Shown here: piece by piece, positions 1-7,201 of the stretch
Layout: each line of letters starts with the position of its first letter
Numbering within the stretch: position 1 is the stretch's first letter
Assembly: GCA_036384215.1 (NCBI GenBank)
Contig: DASVMX010000126.1
Coordinates: 1-7,210 of the forward strand
From: Paraktedonobacter sp036384215
GTDB lineage: Bacteria > Chloroflexota > Ktedonobacteria > Ktedonobacterales > Ktedonobacteraceae
Direction of reading: 5' to 3'
DNA: 7,210 nucleotides
Notes under the pieces: model-generated
What the model was told of the DNA's origin: nothing
The model's database searches: none
Seen by the model: the letters and a program-made list of their open reading frames with translations, nothing else
Translations under genes and position numbers: made by a program

Positions 1-717
<717 letters not shown>

Positions 718-761
718 GTATGTGCCCTTTCTGTAGCAAAAAAAATTCTATTATTCGTTGT

Positions 762-1361
762 TTATTTGCAAGTTATTCGCGTGATAATGCGCACTAATTT
801 GCCTTTTCTGTCAATAAATAATAAATTTCTTCTAAGTAGCTCTTTTTTCTTTTCTATTTTGATTTTAGCAATTTTCTCCCAGATATCAAGGAAATGCGTG
901 TGACGAAGCGAACGACCTCGTACTACATCTTCAGCCGCTATTCGTTGTTCAATCGGCACGCCATACCTTTCAAACAAGGTAGCAGCATTAGCAAGATGAT
1001 AGCCAACAGTTACCAATATGACATGTTTAAACCCCTTCTCCCTGACGATCTTGGCAACTTCCTCAGCATTTCCAGCCGTGTCGATAGAATTCTTATGTTC
1101 TTCTAAAATGATCTCTTTCTCTGGAATATTGGGAAAATGCGCTCGGAGGTATCGCTTCATTGCCCGCGCTTCTGAAGGCGGACCGGTGGTTTCACCACTT
1201 GAGCAAATAATAACTCTATCTGGCTGATACAACATACCACCAGCTAGCACATTAAGGCGAGTCTCATTACTCAAATGAAAATTATCTTTTCGAATGATAT
1301 TGGGATTTGATCCTATCCCAATATTCTTTCCCAGAAGAACAAGGGCAGTATGCAAGGGCAT
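762..1361 (-). CDS. YdcF/DUF218 family protein, cytosolic
   Basis: A 199-residue protein matching the DUF218 (YdcF/ElyC-type) pattern in order: ALVLLG at the N-terminus (5-10), SNETR (31-35), IICSSGETTGPPSEARAM (50-68), IILEEHKNSIDTAGNA (84-99) and HVILVTVGYHLANAATLF (113-130). The family has a Rossmann-like fold; members have been tied to nucleotide-cofactor binding and to envelope metabolism, but no reaction can be assigned here. There is no signal peptide or membrane helix, unlike the membrane-anchored ElyC/SanA relatives. In most members the His of the YH motif is followed two residues later by Arg; here that place is Asn125, so the binding site may be changed. The C-terminal 45 residues are lysine- and arginine-rich. 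The ATG at 1361 is the only usable start: the frame is open upstream for about 80 bases without another start codon. Its nearest AGGAG is only 3 bases from the ATG, shorter than usual. The gene is clearly AT-rich compared with its neighbours, suggesting separate ancestry. Confidence 0.87.
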   Translation of the reverse strand: MPLHTALVLLGKNIGIGSNPNIIRKDNFHLSNETRLNVLAGGMLYQPDRVIICSSGETTGPPSEARAMKRYLRAHFPNIPEKEIILEEHKNSIDTAGNAEEVAKIVREKGFKHVILVTVGYHLANAATLFERYGVPIEQRIAAEDVVRGRSLRHTHFLDIWEKIAKIKIEKKKELLRRNLLFIDRKGKLVRIITRITCK

Positions 1362-1899
1362 CTTCTCCTGTTTTCCTTCTCTCTGAATCTTGTGATCAGC
1401 ACATCCTCTCCTACAATAACACTTCTTCCGAAAAAGACGTTACTAACTAGGAAAAACAGGAGTCTTAAAAGCAGATGACAACAAAAATACCTATGAAAGA
1501 GGCTAGCCGTCATCTTTATTTGTGTTGCTTTGCATGTATTCCTCTTTATGAAGCGTTGATATGTATTTGCTTGCATAAGAGCAAAAAATTTCTATCTCTT
1601 CCCCCATTGCTTATTATCCTTCTTCCCGGTCGGCGTTCAGCCAGAATCAGAGACACCCCGGCTCCTAGCAAGAAGGCTCCTTTATCCATCTTTCAATATA
1701 TACACATATATCATTACTCACAGAATGCGCGACACTCCTTGAGTGATATTCAAAAGCAATAACAGGGATATTTATGTAACAGTAAATCTATATAATCATA
1801 TCTGATATCGAAGTGAAAAGCAAGCACTTTCGCTCCTATCATCAGGTTTTCCTCAAACTCAAGGTAAAAGCCAGTGCTTCTTCGGGATTTTAGATGGGA
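1362..1899. other. AT-rich intergenic stretch without a confident gene
   Basis: These 538 bases between the endonuclease III stop and the DUF218 start hold no recognisable RNA gene or confident protein gene. They should contain the DUF218 promoter. The best I see is an extended -10-like TG-T-TATTGT on the minus strand at about 1413-1421, with no matching -35, so it is not called as a feature. A 5-bp hairpin with a 3-base loop (1733-1745) and a 7-bp inverted pair with a 44-base loop (1822-1828 with 1873-1879) lie downstream of the endonuclease III gene. Neither is followed by a proper T-run, so no terminator is called. A 47-codon minus-strand ORF inside the stretch is listed separately. Confidence 0.6.
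1546..1689 (-). CDS. possible 47-residue small protein or gene remnant
   Basis: An ATG-started, TAA-ended frame of 48 codons that I do not recognise. It begins MDKGAFLLGAGVSLILAERR, a short hydrophobic stretch followed by a positively charged segment (RRPGRR), which would suit a membrane-associated small protein. The DNA coding for residues 4-24 is markedly more GC-rich than the surrounding AT-rich spacer, which could mean a real gene or an eroded fragment of one. Against it: there is no ribosome-binding site at a useful distance (only GAAAG directly touching the ATG), the C-terminal half looks like random translation, and a longer, equally unconvincing frame lies on the opposite strand. Treat as a candidate only. 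Confidence 0.2.
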   Translation of the reverse strand: MDKGAFLLGAGVSLILAERRPGRRIISNGGRDRNFLLLCKQIHINAS

Positions 1900-2640
1900 T
1901 TACTGTTTTTGAGATAGCATCGTCTGGTAATAATCGCACAGATCGGTCAGCGGACAGCGCGGGCAGCGCGGGTGCTCGAAGACGCAGATCCGTTGCCCAT
2001 GCCGCAGCAATGCTTTGTGGAAGTTGTAGATGCTGCGGGCGTCTGGCGGTAAGAGCGCTTGCAACAGTTTGTGCGCTGCTTCCGCTGAAACTTTCTTGCC
2101 GATCAGGCCCAGGCGCTGGGAGACGCGGTGGACGTGGACATCAACTGGCAGGGTTGCTTTGCGGCAACTGAAGAGGAGCACGCAGGCGGCAGTCTTGGGA
2201 CCAACTCCTTCAAAGCGGCTGAGCCAGGCTGTGCCCTCTTCTATGGGCAAGTCGCGTAGAAAGTCCAGGTTCAAGTTGCCTCGTTCCTCAGTAATCTGAC
2301 GCATGACCGCTTGCAGGCGCGGCGCTTTGACCTCTGGCCAGTTGACGTTCTCAATGGCCGCCTGAACCTGTCCTACTGGCGCGTCACGTACAGCTTCCCA
2401 GGAACCAAAAATGCGGAGTAAGTTCTCATACGCTGCCGCTGTCTGCTCGTCTTTGGTGCGATGGGAAAGCAGGATATCTACCAACTGGCTCATGGGGTCT
2501 TTGTCTGAAAAGGGCAGCTCGCCATAGCGCTCGGTCAAACGCCGCGTTACTTCCGCTGCCTTCGCTTTCAGGGCTTCAATGTCATTTGTCGGATAACCGT
2601 AGTCCGCCGGGTTGCGTTTCTCTGAAGGCTTCTGCTTCAT
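1900..2640 (-). CDS. nth: endonuclease III-like DNA glycosylase/AP lyase with 4Fe-4S cluster
   Basis: A 246-residue HhH-GPD superfamily protein. The helix-hairpin-helix reads LSRFEGVGPKTAACVLLF, with the catalytic lysine at 149 (equivalent to Lys120 of E. coli Nth), and the catalytic aspartate is Asp167 in PVDVHVHRV (equivalent to Asp138). Four cysteines at 219, 226, 229 and 235 give the exact C-X6-C-X2-C-X5-C pattern of the cluster loop. LLSHRTKDEQT (57-67) corresponds to the DNA-probing segment of the family. With both Lys and Asp present it should be a bifunctional enzyme that removes oxidised pyrimidines and cuts the abasic site in base-excision repair. It is some 35 residues longer than E. 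coli Nth, mostly as an N-terminal extension of about 20 charged residues. AAGGAG lies 9 bases before the ATG. It is the third gene of the helicase-SWIM-nth run, 38 bp after the SWIM stop. MutY is unlikely: there is no C-terminal NUDIX-like domain, and the Lys/Asp pair fits Nth. Confidence 0.93.
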   Translation of the reverse strand: MKQKPSEKRNPADYGYPTNDIEALKAKAAEVTRRLTERYGELPFSDKDPMSQLVDILLSHRTKDEQTAAAYENLLRIFGSWEAVRDAPVGQVQAAIENVNWPEVKAPRLQAVMRQITEERGNLNLDFLRDLPIEEGTAWLSRFEGVGPKTAACVLLFSCRKATLPVDVHVHRVSQRLGLIGKKVSAEAAHKLLQALLPPDARSIYNFHKALLRHGQRICVFEHPRCPRCPLTDLCDYYQTMLSQKQ

Positions 2641-2678
2641 GTTCCACGTCTCCTTCCAGACGAAAAGATGAACTGGCC

Positions 2679-3560
2679 TCAGCTCTCCCGCAGGGCCGCG
2701 TCAATGGCATCGTACGCCCGCGCCAGAAAGACAGTGAGGTTTTGCCTGTCAATGGAGTAAGGTGCGTCTCCCAGGCGTTTGAGGACGGCTTTATCTACGC
2801 TGCTGGCTCCTGGATGGATGGCGAAGCTGTCCAGGCCCGCGCCGGCCTGCCAGAAGGTTTCCAGGCACTCTTCAAGCGGAATACCTGTCTCATAGGGCTC
2901 AAGATCCGCGCTGGTTGCTGACGCGCCGCTGGCGGGCGGCAGGGCCGCGGTGCGCCTGGCGCGCAGAGCCTGAATGATTTCGTCTTTGGTGCGCCCGCGC
3001 AGCTTGAAGATGAGGAAAGGATCTTCGTCAAAGCGCTCGGCCAGCAGATAATAGACGGCGGCGATATGCTTGCAAGGGTTGGCCCAGTCGGGACAGGAGC
3101 AACTTGTCACCAGGTCTTTGACGGTTGTGGGGAAAAGCGAGAGCTTCACTTCGCTGAAGGCTTCTTCGATGGTCGTGGGCATTTCACCGGCCAGCAGCTT
3201 GGCTGCGAAAAGCGCCTGGGCCGCCATGGCGTCAATGACGCGCTCCCAGTCCCGGTCCGCCAGCGGCTTGAGCTGGATTTTGACGTTGTAGGGTCTGGGC
3301 TGCGAACCCTGGACCCGCGCTTTGACGATGCCCGGCTCAACATCGATTGAGGCAACCTGCCCCTGGCGCGCATAGCCACGTCCACGCGTCAGACGGCTGC
3401 CCATGCTAAAGGATTCGAGCACGTTAATCCAACGCCGGGACCACCAGGTCTCGCCAATTGCGCCCTGCTTGCTCCTGGCCTTGAGGCCGCCCTCGATTTT
3501 GATGGGCTGACCTGGCCGGTAGTAGTTCCAATCGTCATCAAAATCGTCCCAACGTCCCAT
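2679..3560 (-). CDS. SWIM zinc-finger protein, partner of the SNF2 helicase
   Basis: A 293-residue protein with a SWIM finger of form C-X-C-X6-C-X-H: Cys154, Cys156, Cys163 and His165 in SCSCPDWANPCKHIAAVYY. SWIM fingers bind one zinc and are thought to contact DNA or protein partners. The N-terminus is acidic and aromatic (MGRWDDFDDDWNYY), followed by GETWWSRRWINVLESF (36-51) and a region with a glycine/arginine patch (RLTRGRGYARQGQV), as is usual in stand-alone bacterial SWIM proteins found beside SNF2 ATPases. Residues after about 200 pass through an Ala/Pro/Ser-rich linker into a helical C-terminal region that I do not recognise. There is no signal peptide or membrane helix. Its start codon lies 3 bases after the helicase stop and its ribosome-binding site is inside the helicase gene, so it is almost certainly made together with the helicase. 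Family and pairing are clear; the molecular role is not established. Confidence 0.92.
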   Translation of the reverse strand: MGRWDDFDDDWNYYRPGQPIKIEGGLKARSKQGAIGETWWSRRWINVLESFSMGSRLTRGRGYARQGQVASIDVEPGIVKARVQGSQPRPYNVKIQLKPLADRDWERVIDAMAAQALFAAKLLAGEMPTTIEEAFSEVKLSLFPTTVKDLVTSCSCPDWANPCKHIAAVYYLLAERFDEDPFLIFKLRGRTKDEIIQALRARRTAALPPASGASATSADLEPYETGIPLEECLETFWQAGAGLDSFAIHPGASSVDKAVLKRLGDAPYSIDRQNLTVFLARAYDAIDAALRES

Positions 3561-3563
3561 AAA

Positions 3564-6500
3564 CTACTCTCCTACCGCCTCGCGACTCAAGGCGAATAAC
3601 TCTTTCAGTTGCGTGGTGGACATTTCGGTCAGCCAGTTCTCTCCGCTGCCGACGATGTTGTCCGCCAGGGCTTTTTTCTGCTCGATCATCTGGTCGATGC
3701 GCTCCTCCAGCGTGCCCACGCAGACAAATTTGTGCACCTGCACGTTCTTTGTCTGACCGATGCGAAAAGCGCGATCAGTGGCCTGGTTCTCGACCGCGGG
3801 ATTCCACCAGCGATCAAAATGGAAGACATGATTGGCAGCGGTGAGATTTAAACCAACGCCACCCGCTTTCAACGACAGAATGAAGATCTGTGGACCTCGC
3901 TGGTCTTCCTGGAAGCGCTGAACCATGCTGTCGCGGTGTTTCTTGGGCACTCCCCCGTGCAGGAAGAAAACCTCGCTGGCAAAAGTTTCCTGGAGATGAC
4001 GGCGCAAGAGCGTGCCCATCTCCGCGAACTGGCTGAAGATCAGCGCCTTCTCGCCCGTGGCCAGCACCTCTTCGAGCATCTCTTCCAGGCGCGCCAGCTT
4101 GCCGGAACGCCCTGGCAGCTTGCTGCTGTCCGCGACAAACTGCGCCGGGTGATTGCACACCTGCTTCAGCTTCAGCAAAGTCGCCAGAATCAGCCCGCGC
4201 CGCTCGATATCCTCTTCGGCCTTTTCGATCTTCTCGATCATCTCCTTGACCACTGCCTCGTAAAGCGAAGCCTGCTCCTGCGTCAGATTGCAGTAGACCT
4301 TTAGCTCCTGCTTTTCAGGCAGATCGGCGATGATGCTCTTATCGGTCTTGACGCGGCGCAGGACAAAAGGCTGAATGACGCGCTTGAGCAGGTCAGCGCG
4401 CTCCTGGTCGTGATAGCGTTCGATGGGCACGGTGAAACGCTGGCGAAAATCGGTCGCGGAACCCAGGTAGCCGGGATTTAAAAATTCCATGATCGACCAC
4501 AGTTCGGAGAGACGATTCTCTACCGGCGTGCCGGTCAGGGCGACGCGATGGCGGGCGTTGAGACTTTTGATGGCCTGAGTCTGGCGCGCGGACTCGTTTT
4601 TGATGTTCTGCGCCTCGTCCACCACCACGTGCTCCCATTCCAGCCCCGCCAGGTGCTCACGGTCGCGCAGAGCCAGCGCGTACGTCGTCAACACCACATC
4701 ATGCTGCCGCGCCTCCTCCACAAAGGCCTCACCCGATAGCCGCTCATGCCCATGATGAATCATCACCTTCAACGAAGGCGCGAACCGCTGAATCTCGCGC
4801 TGCCAGTTGCCAACAATTGACATCGGACAGATAACAAGCGCAGTTCCGGCAGGGGAATTTTTATCCGCTTCGCCATTTTTATGGAGTAAAAGCGAGATAA
4901 GCTGCGCGGTTTTCCCTAAGCCCATGTCGTCCGCGAGACAGGCGCCGAAGCCGAAGCGTTGGAGGAAGGCGAGCCAGGAGACGCCGCGGAGCTGATAGGG
5001 GCGAAGCTGACCCTGGAAAGCCGCGGGCGCTGGAATGGAGCTGATGCTATTGTTATCGGAGAGGTGGGCCAGCAGTTCGGTGATCCAGCCTTCGCTCTCG
5101 ATGTCGGTTACAGGCAGGCCCAGTTCGGATTGTCCCTGGCCAAGGCCAGTGCGCAGGGCTTCGCCGAGAGTCATGCTGCCCGCGCGGCGCTTTTTCTGGA
5201 AAAAGGCGATGGCGCGCTCGATCTCGGAGGCGTGCAGCTCGACCCACTGGCCGCGTACCTGGATGAGCGGCTGCTTGAGCTGGACCAGCTTTTCAAATTC
5301 TTCGGCGGTGAGTGTCATATTGCCAATCGAGATACTCCAGTCGTAGGACACGATGCCCTGCATCCCAAGCAAGCCAGAAGAGGTCTGAGACCCGGCTTTG
5401 GGCCTGATTTTGAGTTTGACTCCCAGGCGCGCTGCCGGTTTGCGCCACCAGGGTGGAATCAGCACGCCAAATCCGCTCTGTTCCAGCAAAGGCGCGGCCT
5501 CCCGCAGAAAAGTGTACGCCTGGCCGGTATTCAGCAGCAGACCGCCAGGGCGCGCGCTCTTCAGGCTCTCTTCGATAGCCGGAAAAAGGCGCGCGGCGCG
5601 GCCAAGGTCGGCCAGCAGGCGCTCCTGGGGATTCTCGAAGGAGCGCTTGAGAAAGGTCAGCGTGCTTGAACGCTCCTGCCAGACGTTTTCAGCCGGCACA
5701 AGCAGACTGCGATCATCGTTGGCCTGGAGATAAAAGCTCATACGCCACGCGGCTGACCCCTGGCCCGCCTTGCTCTCTTTGCTCGTTCCATTTTTCTGTT
5801 TGCCTTTGCTCTTTGGAACCATCCCATGCTCCTGATTTTCCGCGACCAGGCGGTCTTCGTCGTCCTCCTCCGCGGGCGGGTCCAGGCGAAAGCAGGTACG
5901 GAACATGGCGTCATGCTGACCGAGACTCAAGAGTTCAAACCAGTCGAACATGAGATCAGCAAAGGCCTCAAGCTCGCGGGGAGAGGCTTCCAGGCGGGAA
6001 TCTGGAGAAGAGAGGGCGCGCAGCCATTGTTCGGGCAGCGGCACGGGCCTGTTTCCACGCTTGCCAGGAACTTGCGCGATCTCTCGAAAGAGCAGACTGG
6101 CGCGCACAAAGGCGTCAATGGTGTGATCGAGAAAGTCCATCAGCAGCATCCTGGGCAACGGTACAGGCTGGCCCGCGGGTATCAGCGACCAGCAGACCGG
6201 GGGCATGAGCTCGGCCAGTGAGTTGACACGTGGGATATCCTCGGAACTCAGCACCGGCTCCCAGGCCGCGCGCAGGCTGATTGGCTCGTCTTCGCCTGAT
6301 TCCTGGAGCGCGGGCGCGTAGCACTGACGGCTCAGGAGTTCGTAAGCGAAGCGAGCGGCGACTACCCAGAAACACAGCGAACTTCCAAAGGCCAGCCCTG
6401 AGGGGGCCGCGACGGGCAACGCCAGCAGCAGATCCAGGGCCGCGCCCGCGTCCAATGCCAGAGCAGGCACTTCCCACGAGGAGAGAGATGGCGCGCTCAG

Positions 6501-6797
6501 GTCGGGCTCCTCCTCGCTCACAAACTCCGGCGAGGATTGCGGACCACGCGCGGTCGAAGGCAGACGCAGCGTGAGCACACCCGGCGCGGCCTCACGCGCC
6601 AGCAGGCTCCCGCCCAGTTCTCCCAACGTCTCCCGCAAAAGCGCAGCCTCCAGGGCAAAAGGATGCCTGCCTGCCTGTGTTGTTTTTCCCGAGCGCCTGC
6701 CCCGTCTGCTCGCCCTCGCTGAAGGCAGCGACGACTCCGCCCACAAATGGAGCCTGGCCCCGTCCCCTCGTTCCCAGAGTGCATGCAAAACAATCAA
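3564..6797 (-). CDS. SNF2-family helicase-like ATPase with DUF3670 (SNF2-associated) domain
   Basis: A 1077-residue superfamily-2 ATPase that should translocate on double-stranded DNA and remodel protein-DNA complexes rather than unwind strands. Residues 1-400 are poorly conserved and include an acidic-to-lysine-rich low-complexity linker (about 310-350). Residues 410-540 match the bacterial SNF2 helicase-associated domain (FGVLIPPWW; VRGQWVEL near 518). The motor follows: LRPYQLRGVSWL (Q602), Walker A DMGLGKT (Lys629), Walker B VVVDEAQ (727-730), LTGTPVENRL (755-758 for TGTP), IFSQF, KAGGVGLNLT (979-984 for GGVGLN) and QATDRAFRIGQ (1005-1015) with both arginines of motif VI. All catalytic motifs are intact. 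The size and layout resemble the mycobacterial HelZ type. The start is TTG at 6797, giving MIVLHALW, the usual N-terminus of this family; no ATG is in frame before the upstream stop at 6837-6839, and GGGGGA sits 5 bases before the TTG. First gene of the helicase-SWIM-nth run. Confidence 0.95.
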   Translation of the reverse strand: MIVLHALWERGDGARLHLWAESSLPSARASRRGRRSGKTTQAGRHPFALEAALLRETLGELGGSLLAREAAPGVLTLRLPSTARGPQSSPEFVSEEEPDLSAPSLSSWEVPALALDAGAALDLLLALPVAAPSGLAFGSSLCFWVVAARFAYELLSRQCYAPALQESGEDEPISLRAAWEPVLSSEDIPRVNSLAELMPPVCWSLIPAGQPVPLPRMLLMDFLDHTIDAFVRASLLFREIAQVPGKRGNRPVPLPEQWLRALSSPDSRLEASPRELEAFADLMFDWFELLSLGQHDAMFRTCFRLDPPAEEDDEDRLVAENQEHGMVPKSKGKQKNGTSKESKAGQGSAAWRMSFYLQANDDRSLLVPAENVWQERSSTLTFLKRSFENPQERLLADLGRAARLFPAIEESLKSARPGGLLLNTGQAYTFLREAAPLLEQSGFGVLIPPWWRKPAARLGVKLKIRPKAGSQTSSGLLGMQGIVSYDWSISIGNMTLTAEEFEKLVQLKQPLIQVRGQWVELHASEIERAIAFFQKKRRAGSMTLGEALRTGLGQGQSELGLPVTDIESEGWITELLAHLSDNNSISSIPAPAAFQGQLRPYQLRGVSWLAFLQRFGFGACLADDMGLGKTAQLISLLLHKNGEADKNSPAGTALVICPMSIVGNWQREIQRFAPSLKVMIHHGHERLSGEAFVEEARQHDVVLTTYALALRDREHLAGLEWEHVVVDEAQNIKNESARQTQAIKSLNARHRVALTGTPVENRLSELWSIMEFLNPGYLGSATDFRQRFTVPIERYHDQERADLLKRVIQPFVLRRVKTDKSIIADLPEKQELKVYCNLTQEQASLYEAVVKEMIEKIEKAEEDIERRGLILATLLKLKQVCNHPAQFVADSSKLPGRSGKLARLEEMLEEVLATGEKALIFSQFAEMGTLLRRHLQETFASEVFFLHGGVPKKHRDSMVQRFQEDQRGPQIFILSLKAGGVGLNLTAANHVFHFDRWWNPAVENQATDRAFRIGQTKNVQVHKFVCVGTLEERIDQMIEQKKALADNIVGSGENWLTEMSTTQLKELFALSREAVGE
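3567..3573 (-). promoter_or_regulatory. ribosome-binding site of the SWIM gene inside the helicase 3' end
   Basis: Minus strand reads AGGAGAG directly before the helicase TAG, with TTT and then the SWIM ATG; the AGGAG core is 8 bases from that ATG. The site is covered by ribosomes finishing the helicase, the usual layout for translational coupling of two subunits needed together. Confidence 0.8.
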
Positions 6798-6802
6798 GAT
6801 AG

Positions 6803-6808
6803 TCCCCC
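6803..6808 (-). promoter_or_regulatory. ribosome-binding site supporting the TTG start of the helicase
   Basis: Minus strand GGGGGA lies 5 bases before the TTG at 6797. It is purine-rich but not a full match to AGGAGG. It supports the TTG because no ATG or GTG occurs in frame up to the stop at 6837-6839. A weak site plus a TTG start suggests modest expression of the helicase. Confidence 0.55.
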
Positions 6809-6896
6809 GCGACCTGTGAATCCTGGCTCGGTCTGCTCATCCCGAAAAAGAAAAACCGCGCCCAGGGTCAATGCTGATATGCGTCTATTCTCGCTC

Positions 6897-6905
6897 ATTT
6901 TACCA
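6897..6905 (-). promoter_or_regulatory. candidate extended -10 promoter for the helicase-SWIM-nth operon
   Basis: Minus strand TGGTAAAAT contains TG-N-TAAAAT, an extended -10 with five of six matches to TATAAT. Transcription would begin near 6890 and give a leader of about 93 bases before the TTG. At the right distance for a -35 there is only a poor match, which extended -10 promoters can tolerate. The end of the 41-bp palindrome lies 15 bases upstream of the TG, so its arm occupies the -35 area. Sequence-based suggestion only. Confidence 0.35.
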
Positions 6906-6919
6906 CATCGGAGCATTGG

Positions 6920-7007
6920 GGAGAGCAGACTCTGACGCTGCCATCTGATCCACACCGGACGCGCTGGTCCGGTGTGGATCAGATGGCAGCGTCAGAGTCT
7001 GCTCTCC
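6920..7007. repeat. perfect 41-bp inverted repeat with 6-base loop
   Basis: Positions 6920-6960 and 6967-7007 are exact reverse complements over all 41 bases, separated only by GCGCTG (6961-6966). The outer flank keeps partial symmetry: ATTGG is present on both sides, but with two extra G bases on the left. The stem contains GATCCACACCGGAC at its inner end. As RNA it would form a very stable hairpin; as DNA it could extrude a cruciform. Neither strand has a T-run after the stem, so a simple terminator is not supported. A miniature inverted-repeat element or a binding site for a dimeric protein are alternatives. Perfect identity over such a length suggests recent origin or active correction. 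Confidence 0.95.
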
Positions 7008-7025
7008 AATACCTTTCAAAGAGCA

Positions 7026-7046
7026 AGCCGATGGCAAGCATCGGCT
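7026..7046. repeat. 8-bp stem, 5-base loop hairpin
   Basis: AGCCGATG (7026-7033) pairs with CATCGGCT (7039-7046) around the loop GCAAG. It sits between the two long inverted repeats and is not followed by a T-run. Its significance comes from position; alone, a hairpin of this size is common. Confidence 0.75.
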
Positions 7047-7066
7047 AAGACGCATCAACCGAAGGG

Positions 7067-7201
7067 TCCCAACAGAGGCCAGTTCCATAGGCGCGTACTG
7101 AAGAAGAAGCTCATCAAAATCCTCCTGAGAACGCACCAGCCAGGAAACGCTGGTGAAGCCACGCCTGAAAGACCAGCCTATGGAACTGGCCTCTGTTGGG
7201 A
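7067..7201. repeat. perfect 26-bp inverted repeat enclosing 83 bases, possible MITE-like element or structured RNA
   Basis: Positions 7067-7092 and 7176-7201 are exact reverse complements over 26 bases. The 83 bases between them hold another hairpin (7134-7155) and no ORF of note. On the plus strand the right arm is followed by ATAG and at least six T bases (7205-7210), resembling a transcription end. The layout, two terminal inverted repeats bounding 135 bp, also fits a miniature inverted-repeat element; I see no clear target-site duplication, and the sequence to the right is missing. The stem differs from that at 6920-7007, so the two are not copies of one repeat. Confidence 0.93.
7134..7155. 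repeat. 7-bp hairpin nested inside the 26-bp inverted repeat
   Basis: CACCAGC (7134-7140) pairs with GCTGGTG (7149-7155) around the 8-base loop CAGGAAAC. If the outer 26-bp stem forms in RNA, this becomes an apical arm of a branched structure. Confidence 0.7.

Noticed and set aside
738..745. Run of eight A bases (T on the minus strand) between DUF218 and the aminotransferase, as a terminator
   Set aside because: No GC-rich stem precedes the T-run on the minus strand, so there is no intrinsic terminator.
1313..1576. Minus-strand frame of 87 codons overlapping the DUF218 start
   Set aside because: It overlaps the 5' end of a gene with clear family motifs in another frame and resembles no protein.
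1475..1762. Plus-strand frame of 95 codons in the AT-rich spacer
   Set aside because: There is no recognisable domain, the nearest AGGAG is about 12 bases from the ATG, and the composition looks like translated spacer.
1822..1879. Inverted pair AAGCACT/AGTGCTT after nth as operon terminator
   Set aside because: Seven pairs across a 44-base loop without a T-run is too weak.
4959..5669. Plus-strand frame of 236 codons
   Set aside because: It lies wholly antisense to the SNF2 gene across its DUF3670 and motor region; long antisense frames are expected in GC-rich DNA.
7141..7157. Short match to a beta-lactamase coding segment (a GAAACGCTGGTGAA string)
   Set aside because: The match covers about 14 bases and codes ETLVK only; the surrounding frame has a nearby stop and no further similarity, so it is taken as chance.
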